Below the pieces are notes generated by a model that was not told the DNA's origin, did not search any database, and saw only the letters and a program-made list of their open reading frames with translations. Shown in pieces: positions 1-9,403 of a stretch of 64,000 nt of DNA. The first letter of the stretch is position 1. Every line of letters starts with the position of its first letter. A program made the position numbers and the translations under genes. The DNA is taken from positions 1-64,000 of the forward strand of contig RECJ01000102.1 of assembly GCA_007694115.1 (NCBI GenBank). Direction: 5' to 3'. Source of the stretch: Leptolyngbya sp. DLM2.Bin27. GTDB taxonomy: Bacteria > Cyanobacteriota > Cyanobacteriia > Phormidesmidales > Phormidesmidaceae.

Positions 1-46
1 ATCTGCGCTGAAATAGCCTTGACTTCTAGCCTAATGGTTTAACCTG

Positions 47-370
47 TCACCAATGGAATTTAACTAATGCCTTCATCACCTCACCAGGCGCAAATTGGAT
101 CGGTCTATCGGCGTTGGGGGCGCTGAGAAAGTCTGTCCACTCAAAGATTTCGGCAAAGCCGAGCTGATGAAGGGCTGCGACGATCGCACTGACCGATCGC
201 TTGCTGCCGATGACGAGGATTTTGACGGGTTCGCGGTCGGGGTCGGGGTAGCTGTGGAGTTTGAGGGTGAGTTCGAGGCGGACTTGGCCGGGGTCGGCCT
301 GCGCTGAGCCTGTGGTGGGGTCGGGGGTGATGATGCGGGCACTGTAGCGGGCGGTGGAGTCGGGTTGCAT
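47..370 (-). CDS. Conserved-looking hypothetical protein, 107 aa
   Basis: I do not recognise a family. The protein has a central hydrophobic beta-strand-like stretch (VKILVIGSKRSVSAIVAAL) followed by an acidic and aromatic segment (FAEIFEWTDFL), which looks like a small alpha/beta fold; there is no signal peptide or membrane helix. The reading frame is open further upstream to 430, but I chose the ATG at 370 because it has AAGG eight bases before it and the upstream extension (TASKTATIIMLLTPSKVF) looks like read-through. It is divergent from the XRE gene at 495, so the two share an upstream region. Function unknown. Confidence 0.55.
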   Translation of the reverse strand: MQPDSTARYSARIITPDPTTGSAQADPGQVRLELTLKLHSYPDPDREPVKILVIGSKRSVSAIVAALHQLGFAEIFEWTDFLSAPNADRPIQFAPGEVMKALVKFHW

Positions 371-494
371 GGAGAAAACCTTGCTTGGTGTCAACAGCAT
401 GATTATAGTAGCCGTTTTGGATGCCGTCAACAGTTAGGCTCTCGTCTACCGAATGGACATTTACGTGGTTATAGTCCTCTGACACCATGAAGAC

Positions 495-731
495 ATGGGA
501 AAAGCAGGATTTGTGCTCAGGCAGGTGCTTGAAGAATATGAGGTGAGCCAATACAGCCTTGCCATGGCTCTCGATATTGAGCGCAACAGCGTCTACCGAT
601 GGGCAAATGAGAAGCGCGACCCGTCGGCTGAGACAGTGTTGGAAATTGTTAGAGCCTTAAAAACCCTAAACCCGCTAGCGGCCAAGGCTTTCGTAGAGCG
701 CTATCTGGGCGAAGAAGTCAAAGACTTGTAG
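495..731 (+). CDS. XRE-family helix-turn-helix regulator, 78 aa
   Basis: A small single-domain DNA-binding protein. Residues about 7-57 form a Cro/C1-type helix-turn-helix: VLRQVLEEYEVSQYSLAMAL, then IERNSVYRWANEKRDPSAET, the recognition-helix region, followed by the usual VLEIVRAL helix. The C-terminal tail (NPLAAKAFVERYLGEE) resembles that of small cyanobacterial XRE proteins. It stands alone on the plus strand, divergent from the hypothetical at 47-370, and precedes a DUF433 gene. Targets cannot be read from sequence; a role in controlling neighbouring accessory genes is inference. It could be the antitoxin half of a broken toxin-antitoxin pair, but no HigB/RelE-like toxin lies beside it. 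Confidence 0.8.
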   Translation: MGKAGFVLRQVLEEYEVSQYSLAMALDIERNSVYRWANEKRDPSAETVLEIVRALKTLNPLAAKAFVERYLGEEVKDL

Positions 732-820
732 GTGGATGCTGCCCGCCTCATGTACTCACTCACTTACGCTGGGGTTGGGTTTGTATAGACTGAGGAAGTC
801 AGCATAGGTAGCCTGCTCCA

Positions 821-1027
821 ATGCTTAGAGATTCGTCGATTGTCAGTATGTCGTCTGAGGTGATGGGCGGTGCGTTGGTGTTTGCGGGTACCCGTGTCCC
901 TGTGGAGACGCTGTTGGACTACCTCAAGGCAGGAGAGTCGATTGACGATTTTTTAGCAGGTTTTCCAACTGTTAGCAGGGAGCAGGTGGTTGGTTTGCTG
1001 ATTGAGCAATATCGAAATAACTGCTGA
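821..1027 (+). CDS. DUF433 domain protein (orphan antitoxin-like), 68 aa
   Basis: The whole protein is a DUF433 domain: the characteristic GGALVFAGTRVPVETLLDYL, then AGESIDDFLAGFPTVSREQV and a closing helix. DUF433 proteins are small winged-helix-like DNA binders, and many are antitoxins encoded immediately upstream of a DUF5615 (PIN-like) toxin. Here no such toxin follows: the next gene, 3 bases away, is on the opposite strand and is a nucleotidyltransferase. So this is an orphan antitoxin or a stand-alone regulator. The family call is firm from the GTRVPV core; the role is inferred. Confidence 0.8.
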   Translation: MLRDSSIVSMSSEVMGGALVFAGTRVPVETLLDYLKAGESIDDFLAGFPTVSREQVVGLLIEQYRNNC

Positions 1028-1030
1028 ACC

Positions 1031-1351
1031 TCAATATTGATAGATAAGCAGGCGATCACAGGAGATCGCTTGCAAGAAGTAGGGGTTTTTGGCGGCAGCA
1101 AGGTCAACTAAATCGACTGTGCGACCTAGAAGGGCAGATAACCCGTGCTTTAACCCAAAGAAGCGATCGGCGGCACCCTCTGGCGTATCGGTAGCGAACT
1201 CGACTAAGAAATCAAAATCGCTGGTCTGGGCATCGAAGGTGGGCCGGGTAGCAGAGCCGAAGAGGTCGAGCCGAGCGACCTGGTTGAGGCGGCACAGCTC
1301 CGTAATTTGCGCCTGATTGTGTTTAACTAACTCAGTGGCTGTTGTATCCAC
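1031..1351 (-). CDS. MNT-type nucleotidyltransferase domain protein, 106 aa
   Basis: A minimal nucleotidyltransferase of the KNTase/MNT superfamily. The signature GSATRP is followed ten residues later by SDFDFLVEF, which supplies the GS motif and the two metal-binding aspartates; a third acidic position is in VDLVDL near residue 83. Members of this family act as antitoxins that AMPylate partner HEPN toxins, or as orphan proteins. No HEPN (MntA/HepT-type) partner is visible: the 158 bases upstream hold no ORF and downstream is the convergent DUF433 gene. Length (106 aa) is normal for the family. Likely an orphan half of an MNT/HEPN pair (inference). Confidence 0.8.
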   Translation of the reverse strand: MDTTATELVKHNQAQITELCRLNQVARLDLFGSATRPTFDAQTSDFDFLVEFATDTPEGAADRFFGLKHGLSALLGRTVDLVDLAAAKNPYFLQAISCDRLLIYQY

Positions 1352-1509
1352 GGCTGGATTTTTTTAATTGGAACAGAAACTATAGAAATTAAGCCATTCT
1401 AATTACAACGCCTATGTTAGCTTGGGGCGCGTGAGAGTTTTAGAGTTTTCGGTAGCTTGCGTAAAAGAATTAGATATAGGGAGTAAGAGTTGAATATTGG
1501 GTAATACTA

Positions 1510-2412
1510 TTAAACGTCGCAGAACTGATTTAAATAAGTAATTAAGCAGCTAGGCGTTTCCGCATATTGAGAAAGCTCTGAAATAGTATTGCCATCTGAT
1601 AAGCTTAGTAAAACATTGATTTTTTCGGAAAAGTAAATTGGATTTCCTTTTCTTGCCTCTTCCCTGAATTTTCGCAAGATCTTTAAAAAGAACTCTATCT
1701 CAAATTTACCTCTAAAACTTTTTTGAGGATCTTTCTCTCGAAGCTCTTTCTCTTTATCTAAAATCTCATCAGAGGTAAGAACAACTGCGGTTTTAACTTT
1801 TGCATGCAAGTCTTCAAGACTGTAGCTCTTAGTAATACCGTCGAGGCTAATCTTAACGAACTTACAAATACTCCATTTGCTCATTTTCAATTCGACATTT
1901 CTGTCTTTTTGACAGGCTGCCCAAGCATTTAACTGGCTAACAGCATCATGGAACTCTGTTTGAAGCTTCTCGAATAGTTGAATACTCTTCAAAAAATCTT
2001 CACCTCCATCTACTAATTTGAATTCATCCCTCAAGATTTCTGAAAAGCATTGGCAAGATGTATAAAGATTTTCGATGGCGTAGCATGGCGTTTCGTAGAT
2101 TGAATCTAAGTCTTTTTTATATATAGACTCGTCAAAATCTCTATCAATAAAATAGGCTGTTTTTGACGTTTTGTAGTATTCTTCTGAAGAAATAATTTGG
2201 TAAATCTTAAGCACTCCATTTTTGCCTCCACAAGGGAGAAAGAAATACTTTCTAGGCTTCGCTATATTTTTTATTCTGATTCCATAATACTTACTATCTT
2301 CCCCTTCAAAAAAGCAATAAAGGGCAAACGGGAAAGATTTGTAATATCTAGTGAACTCTGTGTAAGCTACAACATGACTTCTTCGAGCTTTTCTTAAATT
2401 TTCTACTGACAT
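1510..2412 (-). CDS. ariB: DUF4435 (Toprim-like) effector, probable PARIS AriB, 300 aa
   Basis: The protein begins with a DUF4435 domain. FFEGEDSKYY (residues 34-43) carries the Toprim-like Glu cluster, YFIDRDFDES (87-96) gives the acidic DxD pair, and YAIENLY (111-117) is the conserved EN motif of DUF4435. The C-terminal half is helical and lysine-rich. In PARIS phage-defence systems a DUF4435 protein (AriB) is held by the ATPase AriA and released as a toxic nuclease when a phage anti-restriction protein is sensed; E. coli AriB is reported to cut tRNA-Lys. The ATG directly follows the TAG stop of the upstream ATPase, with CAGGAAAA just upstream, so the two are translationally coupled. The gene is strikingly AT-rich against GC-rich neighbours and lacks HIP1 sites, which suggests recent transfer. 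Confidence 0.72.
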   Translation of the reverse strand: MSVENLRKARRSHVVAYTEFTRYYKSFPFALYCFFEGEDSKYYGIRIKNIAKPRKYFFLPCGGKNGVLKIYQIISSEEYYKTSKTAYFIDRDFDESIYKKDLDSIYETPCYAIENLYTSCQCFSEILRDEFKLVDGGEDFLKSIQLFEKLQTEFHDAVSQLNAWAACQKDRNVELKMSKWSICKFVKISLDGITKSYSLEDLHAKVKTAVVLTSDEILDKEKELREKDPQKSFRGKFEIEFFLKILRKFREEARKGNPIYFSEKINVLLSLSDGNTISELSQYAETPSCLITYLNQFCDV

Positions 2413-3792
2413 CTAATTTTCCTGAACATAAATATCTAAATCTCTCGCATTCAAATCTAGTTCGTTGTCAAATATGAATGGTGAGTGCGTTACAGCCAGC
2501 ATAAAGCTGCATTTATGAGAATTTAGGATATCTGGCAGCAAAAGCTTCTGCCACTCTAAAGACAAAGATAATTCCGGCTCGTCAAATAAAAGAATAAATT
2601 CCTTTGGAGATTCCAAGTATATTTTAGAGAAAAGAGATATTATTTGCTTTTCCCCTGACGAAAGATTCTTGATTTCGACCACGCTATTATCTCTAGTTTG
2701 AACAATAGATATTTTGACGCTAGCCTCATCATATATAATCTGCTTCTTGTTTAAATACTTATTGCAAACTTTTGCAAATTGATTGATAGACTCATCTCTC
2801 TCTTTCTGTTTTTCATAAAGATCAACCAATTTAGATAAAAAATACACCAACTGCTCATATTTACTGGCATTTATATCGCCTGACGCAACCAACTCTTCTA
2901 TCTTTTCTCTGTCTAATCTTGAAATATTTTTCTCTCCGACTCTACTCAAAACGATGCTCAATGTTTCAGGTTGAATTTTATCTCTCATTGCTTGGGTGAC
3001 TACAGTATCATCCAAGAACTGTGAAAGTATTTCTCCTGACATTTCTGAAAAAAGATTAAAGGTTGAATCAATTATTGAGCTTTGAATTTCATTAAATCTG
3101 GCAATAACATCATCCATTCCAAACTGGATGAGCTTTCCTTTATTTTCATCAAAATTAATCTGTTCAAATTTTTCCTCTTCGTATCCAAGATTCTTTAAGT
3201 CTTCCTCAATTCTTCTGTAGGTTGGGAAATATAAAATATCTTCGTTAAAATTTTCTTGGATTAAGTTTTTGATTTTTTTTAATTTCTCTTCTAGCTCATC
3301 TAGTTCTACTTGACTGCTGTTTTGAAGGCTGAAATCACTTAGAAGCGTTAGCTGTTGGTAGGCTAATGGTGTAGGATAGCGTTTAGCTATTTGCAATAAC
3401 CTTTGTCTAAAAGCACTAGAATATTGGCCCTTTCTTGCTTCCCTTCGCAGCATTTCATAGTCTCGCACAGGAATAAATTTCCTAAGTGAATATATGATTT
3501 CATGCACGTTAAATTGCATTGAAAAGCTCACTTCACTTTTTTTAAGTTCAAATTTATCTCCCGATTCAAATTCTATGGACATTGAATCAAACTCAATGTC
3601 TGAAAGCTTCTCGAATTTACAGGCCAGCAGATAATATAAGGAGTTTAGAATCGTTGTTTTGCCAGAGCCGTTTTCAGCGATTAGTATCAGTGCCTCTTTC
3701 CCAAAAGGTATGTGGACGTCTTTGTATCCAAAAAGATTTTTAATAGAAAAGGACTTTATCTGAGATTTTTTTGGCTTGATATTTGGAGTCAC
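2413..3792 (-). CDS. ariA: SMC/ABC-type ATPase, probable PARIS AriA, 459 aa
   Basis: An AAA_15/AAA_21-type ATPase. Walker A is AENGSGKTT (residues 39-47), the ABC-like signature is NLSSGEKQ (about 376-383), Walker B is LLFDEPELSLS (about 401-411), and the switch histidine lies in AVTHSPF (about 433-439). A long helical insertion fills the middle, as in OLD/RecF-like ATPases. The gene starts with GTG at 3792, supported by AGGAAGG seven bases upstream. It is followed without a gap by the DUF4435 gene. ATPase plus DUF4435 is the defining architecture of PARIS, where AriA oligomerises and senses phage anti-restriction proteins. The alternative, a Gabija/OLD-like system, is less likely because the Toprim-like domain is on a separate DUF4435 protein and no UvrD helicase is present. 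Confidence 0.75.
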   Translation of the reverse strand: MTPNIKPKKSQIKSFSIKNLFGYKDVHIPFGKEALILIAENGSGKTTILNSLYYLLACKFEKLSDIEFDSMSIEFESGDKFELKKSEVSFSMQFNVHEIIYSLRKFIPVRDYEMLRREARKGQYSSAFRQRLLQIAKRYPTPLAYQQLTLLSDFSLQNSSQVELDELEEKLKKIKNLIQENFNEDILYFPTYRRIEEDLKNLGYEEEKFEQINFDENKGKLIQFGMDDVIARFNEIQSSIIDSTFNLFSEMSGEILSQFLDDTVVTQAMRDKIQPETLSIVLSRVGEKNISRLDREKIEELVASGDINASKYEQLVYFLSKLVDLYEKQKERDESINQFAKVCNKYLNKKQIIYDEASVKISIVQTRDNSVVEIKNLSSGEKQIISLFSKIYLESPKEFILLFDEPELSLSLEWQKLLLPDILNSHKCSFMLAVTHSPFIFDNELDLNARDLDIYVQEN

Positions 3793-3888
3793 TTTATTGC
3801 CTTCCTAGAAAACAGTCCTTCTACAGAGCGAACTCACTCAACAGGATAAGCCCAAGAACTTTTTGAGTCTGCACCAATTTCGAAAATC

Positions 3889-3963
3889 TCAAAAAACAAG
3901 CACTTTGTCCAAAAGATCAGTAGGAGCCTGCTCCAGATCCTGCCAAATCAAACCTTTGGTCAT
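3889..3963 (-). pseudogene. 24-codon remnant, possibly N-terminus of a small antitoxin
   Basis: An ATG at 3963 is preceded by an unusually strong Shine-Dalgarno (AGGAGGT, spacer CACCACG region), opening a short frame that reads MTKGLIWQDLEQAP then TDLLDKVLVF and stops at a TGA. The start resembles small antitoxin-type proteins with an N-terminal LEQAPxxLLxxVLxF helix (DUF2281-like), so this may be a truncated antitoxin gene next to the PARIS operon. The strong ribosome-binding site is what marks it; the protein itself is too short to assign. Confidence 0.35.
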
Positions 3964-4115
3964 CGTGGTCACCTCCTATCGCGCTAGCCAGTTCGTTCAA
4001 TTATGCCAGCATCCCAAAATAAGGGCTAGACAGCGCGATCGTCTTTATCCTCCCGCCAGGCTTACCTAGCTAGCCGCATTAGCATACGGTTGTTGGCGAG
4101 TGTGGTCACCCCTGA

Positions 4116-4325
4116 TCAATCATCAATTGTCTCTACCTGCTCTAACAGCTCAGCCAGCCTAGGTTTCAGCTCCGGTAGGTCTTGCTCAACCACCACTTAG
4201 ACCTCAACCATATCCAACCGTAAATAGTCAAAGGGGAACGTAAGTTTATTTGAATATACATTCTGCGCAATCGCCTCAGCCATCTGCTTCAGCAACTCTG
4301 GAGCCAGTGGGGGCAGAGCTACCAT
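4116..4325 (-). pseudogene. Interrupted 69-codon ORF (in-frame TAA)
   Basis: From an ATG at 4325 the frame reads MVALPPLAPELLKQMAEAI, continues through FPFDYLRLDMVEV, meets a TAA at codon 43, then carries on in the same frame as VVVEQDLPELKPRLAELLEQ and ends at TGA at 4116-4118. Both halves have protein-like composition and a coherent helical pattern, so this looks like a small gene with a recent nonsense mutation. The original family is not recognised; its position beside other TA-like debris suggests an accessory small protein. Alternatively only the first 42 codons are used. Confidence 0.45.
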
Positions 4326-4346
4326 GCCTATAGCTTAGCCAGCATT

Positions 4347-4889
4347 CTAATTAACCCAAGAAATATCATCCGGGTCAGCCCCAGTAGAAGGTTCAGCTGG
4401 CGGGCCGGGTTGCGCCTGATCAGCCTGCGATTTTAAACGAGCCTGACCAGCGCGATCGCCCTCCTTCGCCTGCTTCCGCTTCATAAAAGCCGACGATGCC
4501 GACTCCTCCGGTGCCAGCGCTTGCAAAAACCAATCTAGCGTCTCCTGAGACAGCCAGCCGTGCAACACCGCCAGCGCCCCAATTCTCAGCCCCGCCTGCG
4601 CCTGCTCCTTGAGCAGAGCATCTATCTGCTGAGCATCCAGCAGCCCCGCCTGCTGAAAATAGTAGCCAATGGGGTTATCCCGACTGTCTGTGGCCAGCTT
4701 CGGCCACTGTTCAGCAAAAAACTCAATGGCGTCGCGCTTAACCCAGCCGCGCAGCTCAAGAATATCGCCGATTCGCAGATCAGGTTGCCATTTTTGATCT
4801 TGCAGCACCACCTCAAGCTGCGCCGTCGAGAGCAACCCCGCTCGCTGCAACACTTCGCCGAGGGGTCTGGTTTTAGGCAGGGCAGACAT
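4347..4889 (-). CDS. MshEN-like two-repeat protein, 180 aa
   Basis: Two related segments are visible: LGEVLQRAGLLSTAQLEVVL with DLRIGDILELRGWV, and GYYFQQAGLLDAQQIDALL with GLRIGALAVLHGWL. This L-G-x-x-L...A-G-L-L-(S/D)...Q pattern resembles the MshEN/GspE N-terminal repeat, which in PilB/MshE ATPases binds c-di-GMP. No ATPase domain follows; the C-terminus is a charged, proline-rich tail ending DDISWVN. The ATG at 4889 is preferred over 4922, which would add an unrelated 11-residue leader. Length and domain plan are those of a cyanobacterial conserved hypothetical. A role in type IV pilus or c-di-GMP signalling is inference only. Confidence 0.6.
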   Translation of the reverse strand: MSALPKTRPLGEVLQRAGLLSTAQLEVVLQDQKWQPDLRIGDILELRGWVKRDAIEFFAEQWPKLATDSRDNPIGYYFQQAGLLDAQQIDALLKEQAQAGLRIGALAVLHGWLSQETLDWFLQALAPEESASSAFMKRKQAKEGDRAGQARLKSQADQAQPGPPAEPSTGADPDDISWVN

Positions 4890-5054
4890 AGCTAAACGGT
4901 TGCCACAAACAACACTGTACACACAAAATAAACTCCCATACCAACAACCCCTAGAACTATTGATTTTTCGTGATCTTTTTAAAGGTAGGGATTTTAAACT
5001 TGTGTACTAACCGGGGTCAAAGTGGGGACGAATCTCCATAGTACAAGGCAAAAT

Positions 5055-5080
5055 GGGGAGCTGCTGTAAAGCTGCTCCCC
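5055..5080 (-). terminator. Hairpin, likely terminator of the MazG-like gene
   Basis: GGGGAGC at 5055-5061 pairs with GCTCCCC at 5074-5080. On the minus strand it is followed by ATTTT, a short U run. It lies 75 bases downstream of the stop of the gene at 5155-5664, so it can act as its rho-independent terminator. Confidence 0.45.
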
Positions 5081-5154
5081 TACTAACACACAGATTGCGC
5101 CGTCAGAATCTAGAGCAAACCCAGGTCTGAGCTATCGTCTGGTTGTATCAGAGA

Positions 5155-5664
5155 TCAAGATTCTGCCCAAAGTAACCGTAGCCTGCGGTCAAAGGTGCCT
5201 CGTTCAATGCGCCGCTGCATTTGGCAGGCCAAAACCTGATTGCGCTGAATGCGGTAAGCGCTCATGGTTGCCTCAATGACTTCCCAGAGGTCAGCAAGTT
5301 CTGTAATCAGGTCATGATCGGTTGCTTCTGCGGCTTCTCGGGCTTCTTCAATTAATTTTTGCCGCAATGCGTGACAATATTCACTGTGGCTCATGGTCTC
5401 AATATCAAACTGGATCTGTTGGCTGGCTAGAAGCTCAGGAATGCGATCGCGCACCAGCTTGTTATATTCCTTGCGCACCATAAACGTAGATTCCTCGTCG
5501 GGGGGATAGTAGAGCAGTGTGTAATCGCGATCAGCGGCAGCGCGGCGCAGCACCCTTAGGCATTCTTCCGCATCAGAGCGGCGACGAAAGCGCTTGACCA
5601 CCACCCGCTGCATGTCGGGCAGAAAGCGCACAATCGCCCAAACATGGAATGGGCTGATATTCAT
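5155..5664 (-). CDS. MazG/PRA-PH-like nucleotide pyrophosphohydrolase, 169 aa
   Basis: The C-terminal two thirds carry an all-alpha NTP pyrophosphohydrolase domain: YNKLVRDRIPELL, then KLIEEAREAAEA (the ExxE metal-binding helix), then ITELADLWEVIEA (the ExxD helix). Such proteins hydrolyse the alpha-beta phosphate of (d)NTPs or phosphoribosyl-ATP. The YNKLVRDRI start is typical of the stand-alone phosphoribosyl-ATP-pyrophosphohydrolase-like family rather than HisE. An extra N-terminal region of about 55 residues (FHVWAIVRFLP...RRRSDAEECLRVLRRAA) is not part of that domain. The ATG at 5664 is preferred to 5712 because the longer leader looks unrelated. It is divergent from an XRE gene across a palindrome-rich spacer, suggesting joint control. 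Confidence 0.7.
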   Translation of the reverse strand: MNISPFHVWAIVRFLPDMQRVVVKRFRRRSDAEECLRVLRRAAADRDYTLLYYPPDEESTFMVRKEYNKLVRDRIPELLASQQIQFDIETMSHSEYCHALRQKLIEEAREAAEATDHDLITELADLWEVIEATMSAYRIQRNQVLACQMQRRIERGTFDRRLRLLWAES

Positions 5665-5738
5665 GCTGTAATAACTTGAACCAGGACAAAGGAGGGTGAG
5701 ACACTGATTCACAGTGCCTTCCCGGTGTTTTCAGCCTG

Positions 5739-5802
5739 TTCTAGAACCAAACTAGAAACTAGTTTCTAAAAAAGCAGCCCAATTGTCAATAGATTCCTAG
5801 AA
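5739..5802. promoter_or_regulatory. Putative XRE operator: three TTCTAGAA-like palindromes
   Basis: The spacer between two divergent genes holds TTCTAGAA (5739-5746), the perfect 16-bp palindrome TAGAAACTAGTTTCTA (5753-5768) and TTCCTAGAA (5794-5802), the last just before the XRE start codon. The repeated TTCTAGAA-like half-sites are the kind of target expected for a dimeric XRE repressor. Binding is inferred; the palindromes are seen directly. Confidence 0.5.
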
Positions 5803-5814
5803 TTTAATTTCTAA

Positions 5815-6045
5815 ATGCCCCGACTTCAGTCCGATCAGCCTAACCAGTCAACCCTCAAAGACTTGAGAAAGCGAGCGGGGCTTTCCCAAGAGGCGCTAGC
5901 CCGAATTCTGGATGTCAGCGGTAAGACAGTGAGCAATTGGGAGCGAGGCATGAGCGTGGCCAGCCTCACCGTGCCTCAAATGAAGGCGCTATGCGACGCC
6001 CTCGGTGTAACACTGAATGAACTACCCAATGACTTCAGCTCTTAG
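5815..6045 (+). CDS. XRE-family transcriptional regulator, 76 aa
   Basis: A textbook Cro/C1 helix-turn-helix: LKDLRKRAGLSQEALARIL, then VSGKTVSNWERGMSVASLTV, then MKALCDALGVTLNELPNDF. The SxxxxSxWERG core is fully conserved. The ATG comes directly after AATTTCTAA with no Shine-Dalgarno, and a palindromic box lies within 15 bases of it, so the gene may be leaderless and self-repressed. It is divergent from the MazG-like gene and convergent with glmS, ending about 40 bases from it. Likely controls itself and its divergent neighbour (inference). Confidence 0.85.
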   Translation: MPRLQSDQPNQSTLKDLRKRAGLSQEALARILDVSGKTVSNWERGMSVASLTVPQMKALCDALGVTLNELPNDFSS

Positions 6046-6084
6046 CTGTTTAGTACTTGAAGGCGAAAGTAACCCATCGTAATC

Positions 6085-7992
<1,908 letters not shown>

Positions 7993-8094
7993 ACGCTGTC
8001 TCCTTGGCTGTTTGCCGGGTGCTACGGGTGCAAATGCTTTGCGCCGACATTCTAGGATACACGGTGCCCTGGGGGTGCGATCGCCAGAGTGCCG

Positions 8095-9351
8095 CTAAAA
8101 CAGTCCGACGATGTCGCCTAGGGGCAGGGGATGGCCCAACAGATAGCCCTGGGCTTGGCTGACCCGCAGCTGTTTGAGGGTCGCCACCTCGGCGGTGGTC
8201 TCGACCCCTTCGGCCACGATTTTACTGCCGGTTTCTTGGGCAAACCCGACTAGGGCGGCGGTGAGTGCCCGCCGGGTGAGGTCGGTGTCAAGGTCGCGAA
8301 TCAGGCCAATATCGAGCTTAATGATCTCGGGCTTGAGCTGCAAAATGTGGAGAAAACTGGCGTAGCCCGCCCCGGCATCGTCGACGGCGAGGCGCAGGCC
8401 GCGATCGCGCAGGGGGGCCAAACACTGGTCAAATTGGCTGTAGTCAGAAATTTCTTGATGCTCTGTCACCTCTAGCACCACCCGGTGGAGCGGCACCCCT
8501 TGCAGGGTGCGGTGGATCGCCCCGTTGAGAATGTTGTCGGGCGAAACGTTGAACGACAGGTAAACATCCTCAGGAATCTGGCTGAGACCGGCTAGGGCCT
8601 TAGCAATCGCCGCCATCTCCAGGGCTTCGCTGAGGCCTACCGTCGCCGCCTCGTCAAACCACACATCGGGGGGGCGCATCGGCGTCGACCAAAACCGGGT
8701 CAGCGTCTCAAAGCCGATAATCCGGCCCTCGAGTAGGTGCACAATCGGCTGGTAAACCGTGGTGAATGCCTCCCGGTCGAGCACCGTGGTCACCCGCTGG
8801 GTCATCTCTTGGTGCGATCGATCGGCATCTAGCTTGCGCCAGAGCTGGCGCGCGGTAAAGTCGGCAAACAGGTGCATGATCGCTAGATCGCGATCGCCCA
8901 GGCTAAAGTTAGGCCGCGTGCTAAAGCAGCAGAACGTACCGTAGATCTGCCCATCACTCAGCCGAAGCGGCACGCTGAGGTGCGCCCCAACGGGCATTGC
9001 CGCCGTGACCGACAGCTCCATGGCTGCCGGAATTTGTTTGGCATCTTGAATCAGCTCTGGCAGTCGACCATCCACCACCCGCTGACAATAGCTCAGCTCT
9101 AGCGGGTCAGAATCGCCTACGGCAATGGGCGAATTTTCCCAAGCCGAATCGACGTAGCGAAATCGGCGTCTACCGTTTGAGAACTCCGCCACAAACGCCA
9201 CCTCCATATCGAGGTGCAGGCGAATGGCAACCAGGGCGTCTAGCACTACCTCATCAATCGACCCTGCCCCCTGACTAGAAGTCGACAAAAAGACGTAGGG
9301 AATCAGCGATAGCTGACTAGCTACTGGATCTAGGATCGGCTGTCCGTCCAT
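8095..9351 (-). CDS. GAF-EAL domain c-di-GMP phosphodiesterase, 418 aa
   Basis: An N-terminal GAF domain (about residues 20-170, with LSVPLRLSDGQIYGTFCCF typical of its core) is joined to a C-terminal EAL domain that hydrolyses cyclic di-GMP to pGpG. In the EAL domain the signature reads FETLTRFW (ETL instead of EAL). The other catalytic elements are present: SFNVSPDNIL, LEVTEHQEI, AVDDAGAGYASF (DDAGAGY for the usual DDFGTGY), KLD and VAEGVET, followed by QGYLLGHPLP. Most metal ligands are therefore kept and the enzyme is probably active. An ATG at 9351 is used; a GTG at 9372 would add seven residues. No membrane segment, so it is cytosolic, sensing a ligand or light through GAF (inference). 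Confidence 0.88.
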   Translation of the reverse strand: MDGQPILDPVASQLSLIPYVFLSTSSQGAGSIDEVVLDALVAIRLHLDMEVAFVAEFSNGRRRFRYVDSAWENSPIAVGDSDPLELSYCQRVVDGRLPELIQDAKQIPAAMELSVTAAMPVGAHLSVPLRLSDGQIYGTFCCFSTRPNFSLGDRDLAIMHLFADFTARQLWRKLDADRSHQEMTQRVTTVLDREAFTTVYQPIVHLLEGRIIGFETLTRFWSTPMRPPDVWFDEAATVGLSEALEMAAIAKALAGLSQIPEDVYLSFNVSPDNILNGAIHRTLQGVPLHRVVLEVTEHQEISDYSQFDQCLAPLRDRGLRLAVDDAGAGYASFLHILQLKPEIIKLDIGLIRDLDTDLTRRALTAALVGFAQETGSKIVAEGVETTAEVATLKQLRVSQAQGYLLGHPLPLGDIVGLF

Positions 9352-9403
9352 TTGTGCAATACTCCAACCCACATTCTGCAGCGGTACTGTAGACGAGCCC
9401 TGA

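Noticed and set aside
821-1351. DUF433 plus nucleotidyltransferase as a toxin-antitoxin pair
   Set aside because: They are convergent, on opposite strands, and both are usually antitoxins, so they do not form one operon.
3863-4069. 68-residue plus-strand ORF
   Set aside because: Cys/Ser/Arg-rich with no protein-like pattern. The opposite strand in this region has a short frame with a strong Shine-Dalgarno, which is the better signal.
7993-8094. glmS ribozyme or other riboswitch before glmS
   Set aside because: The leader is short, with a plain Shine-Dalgarno, and no ribozyme core pattern could be seen.
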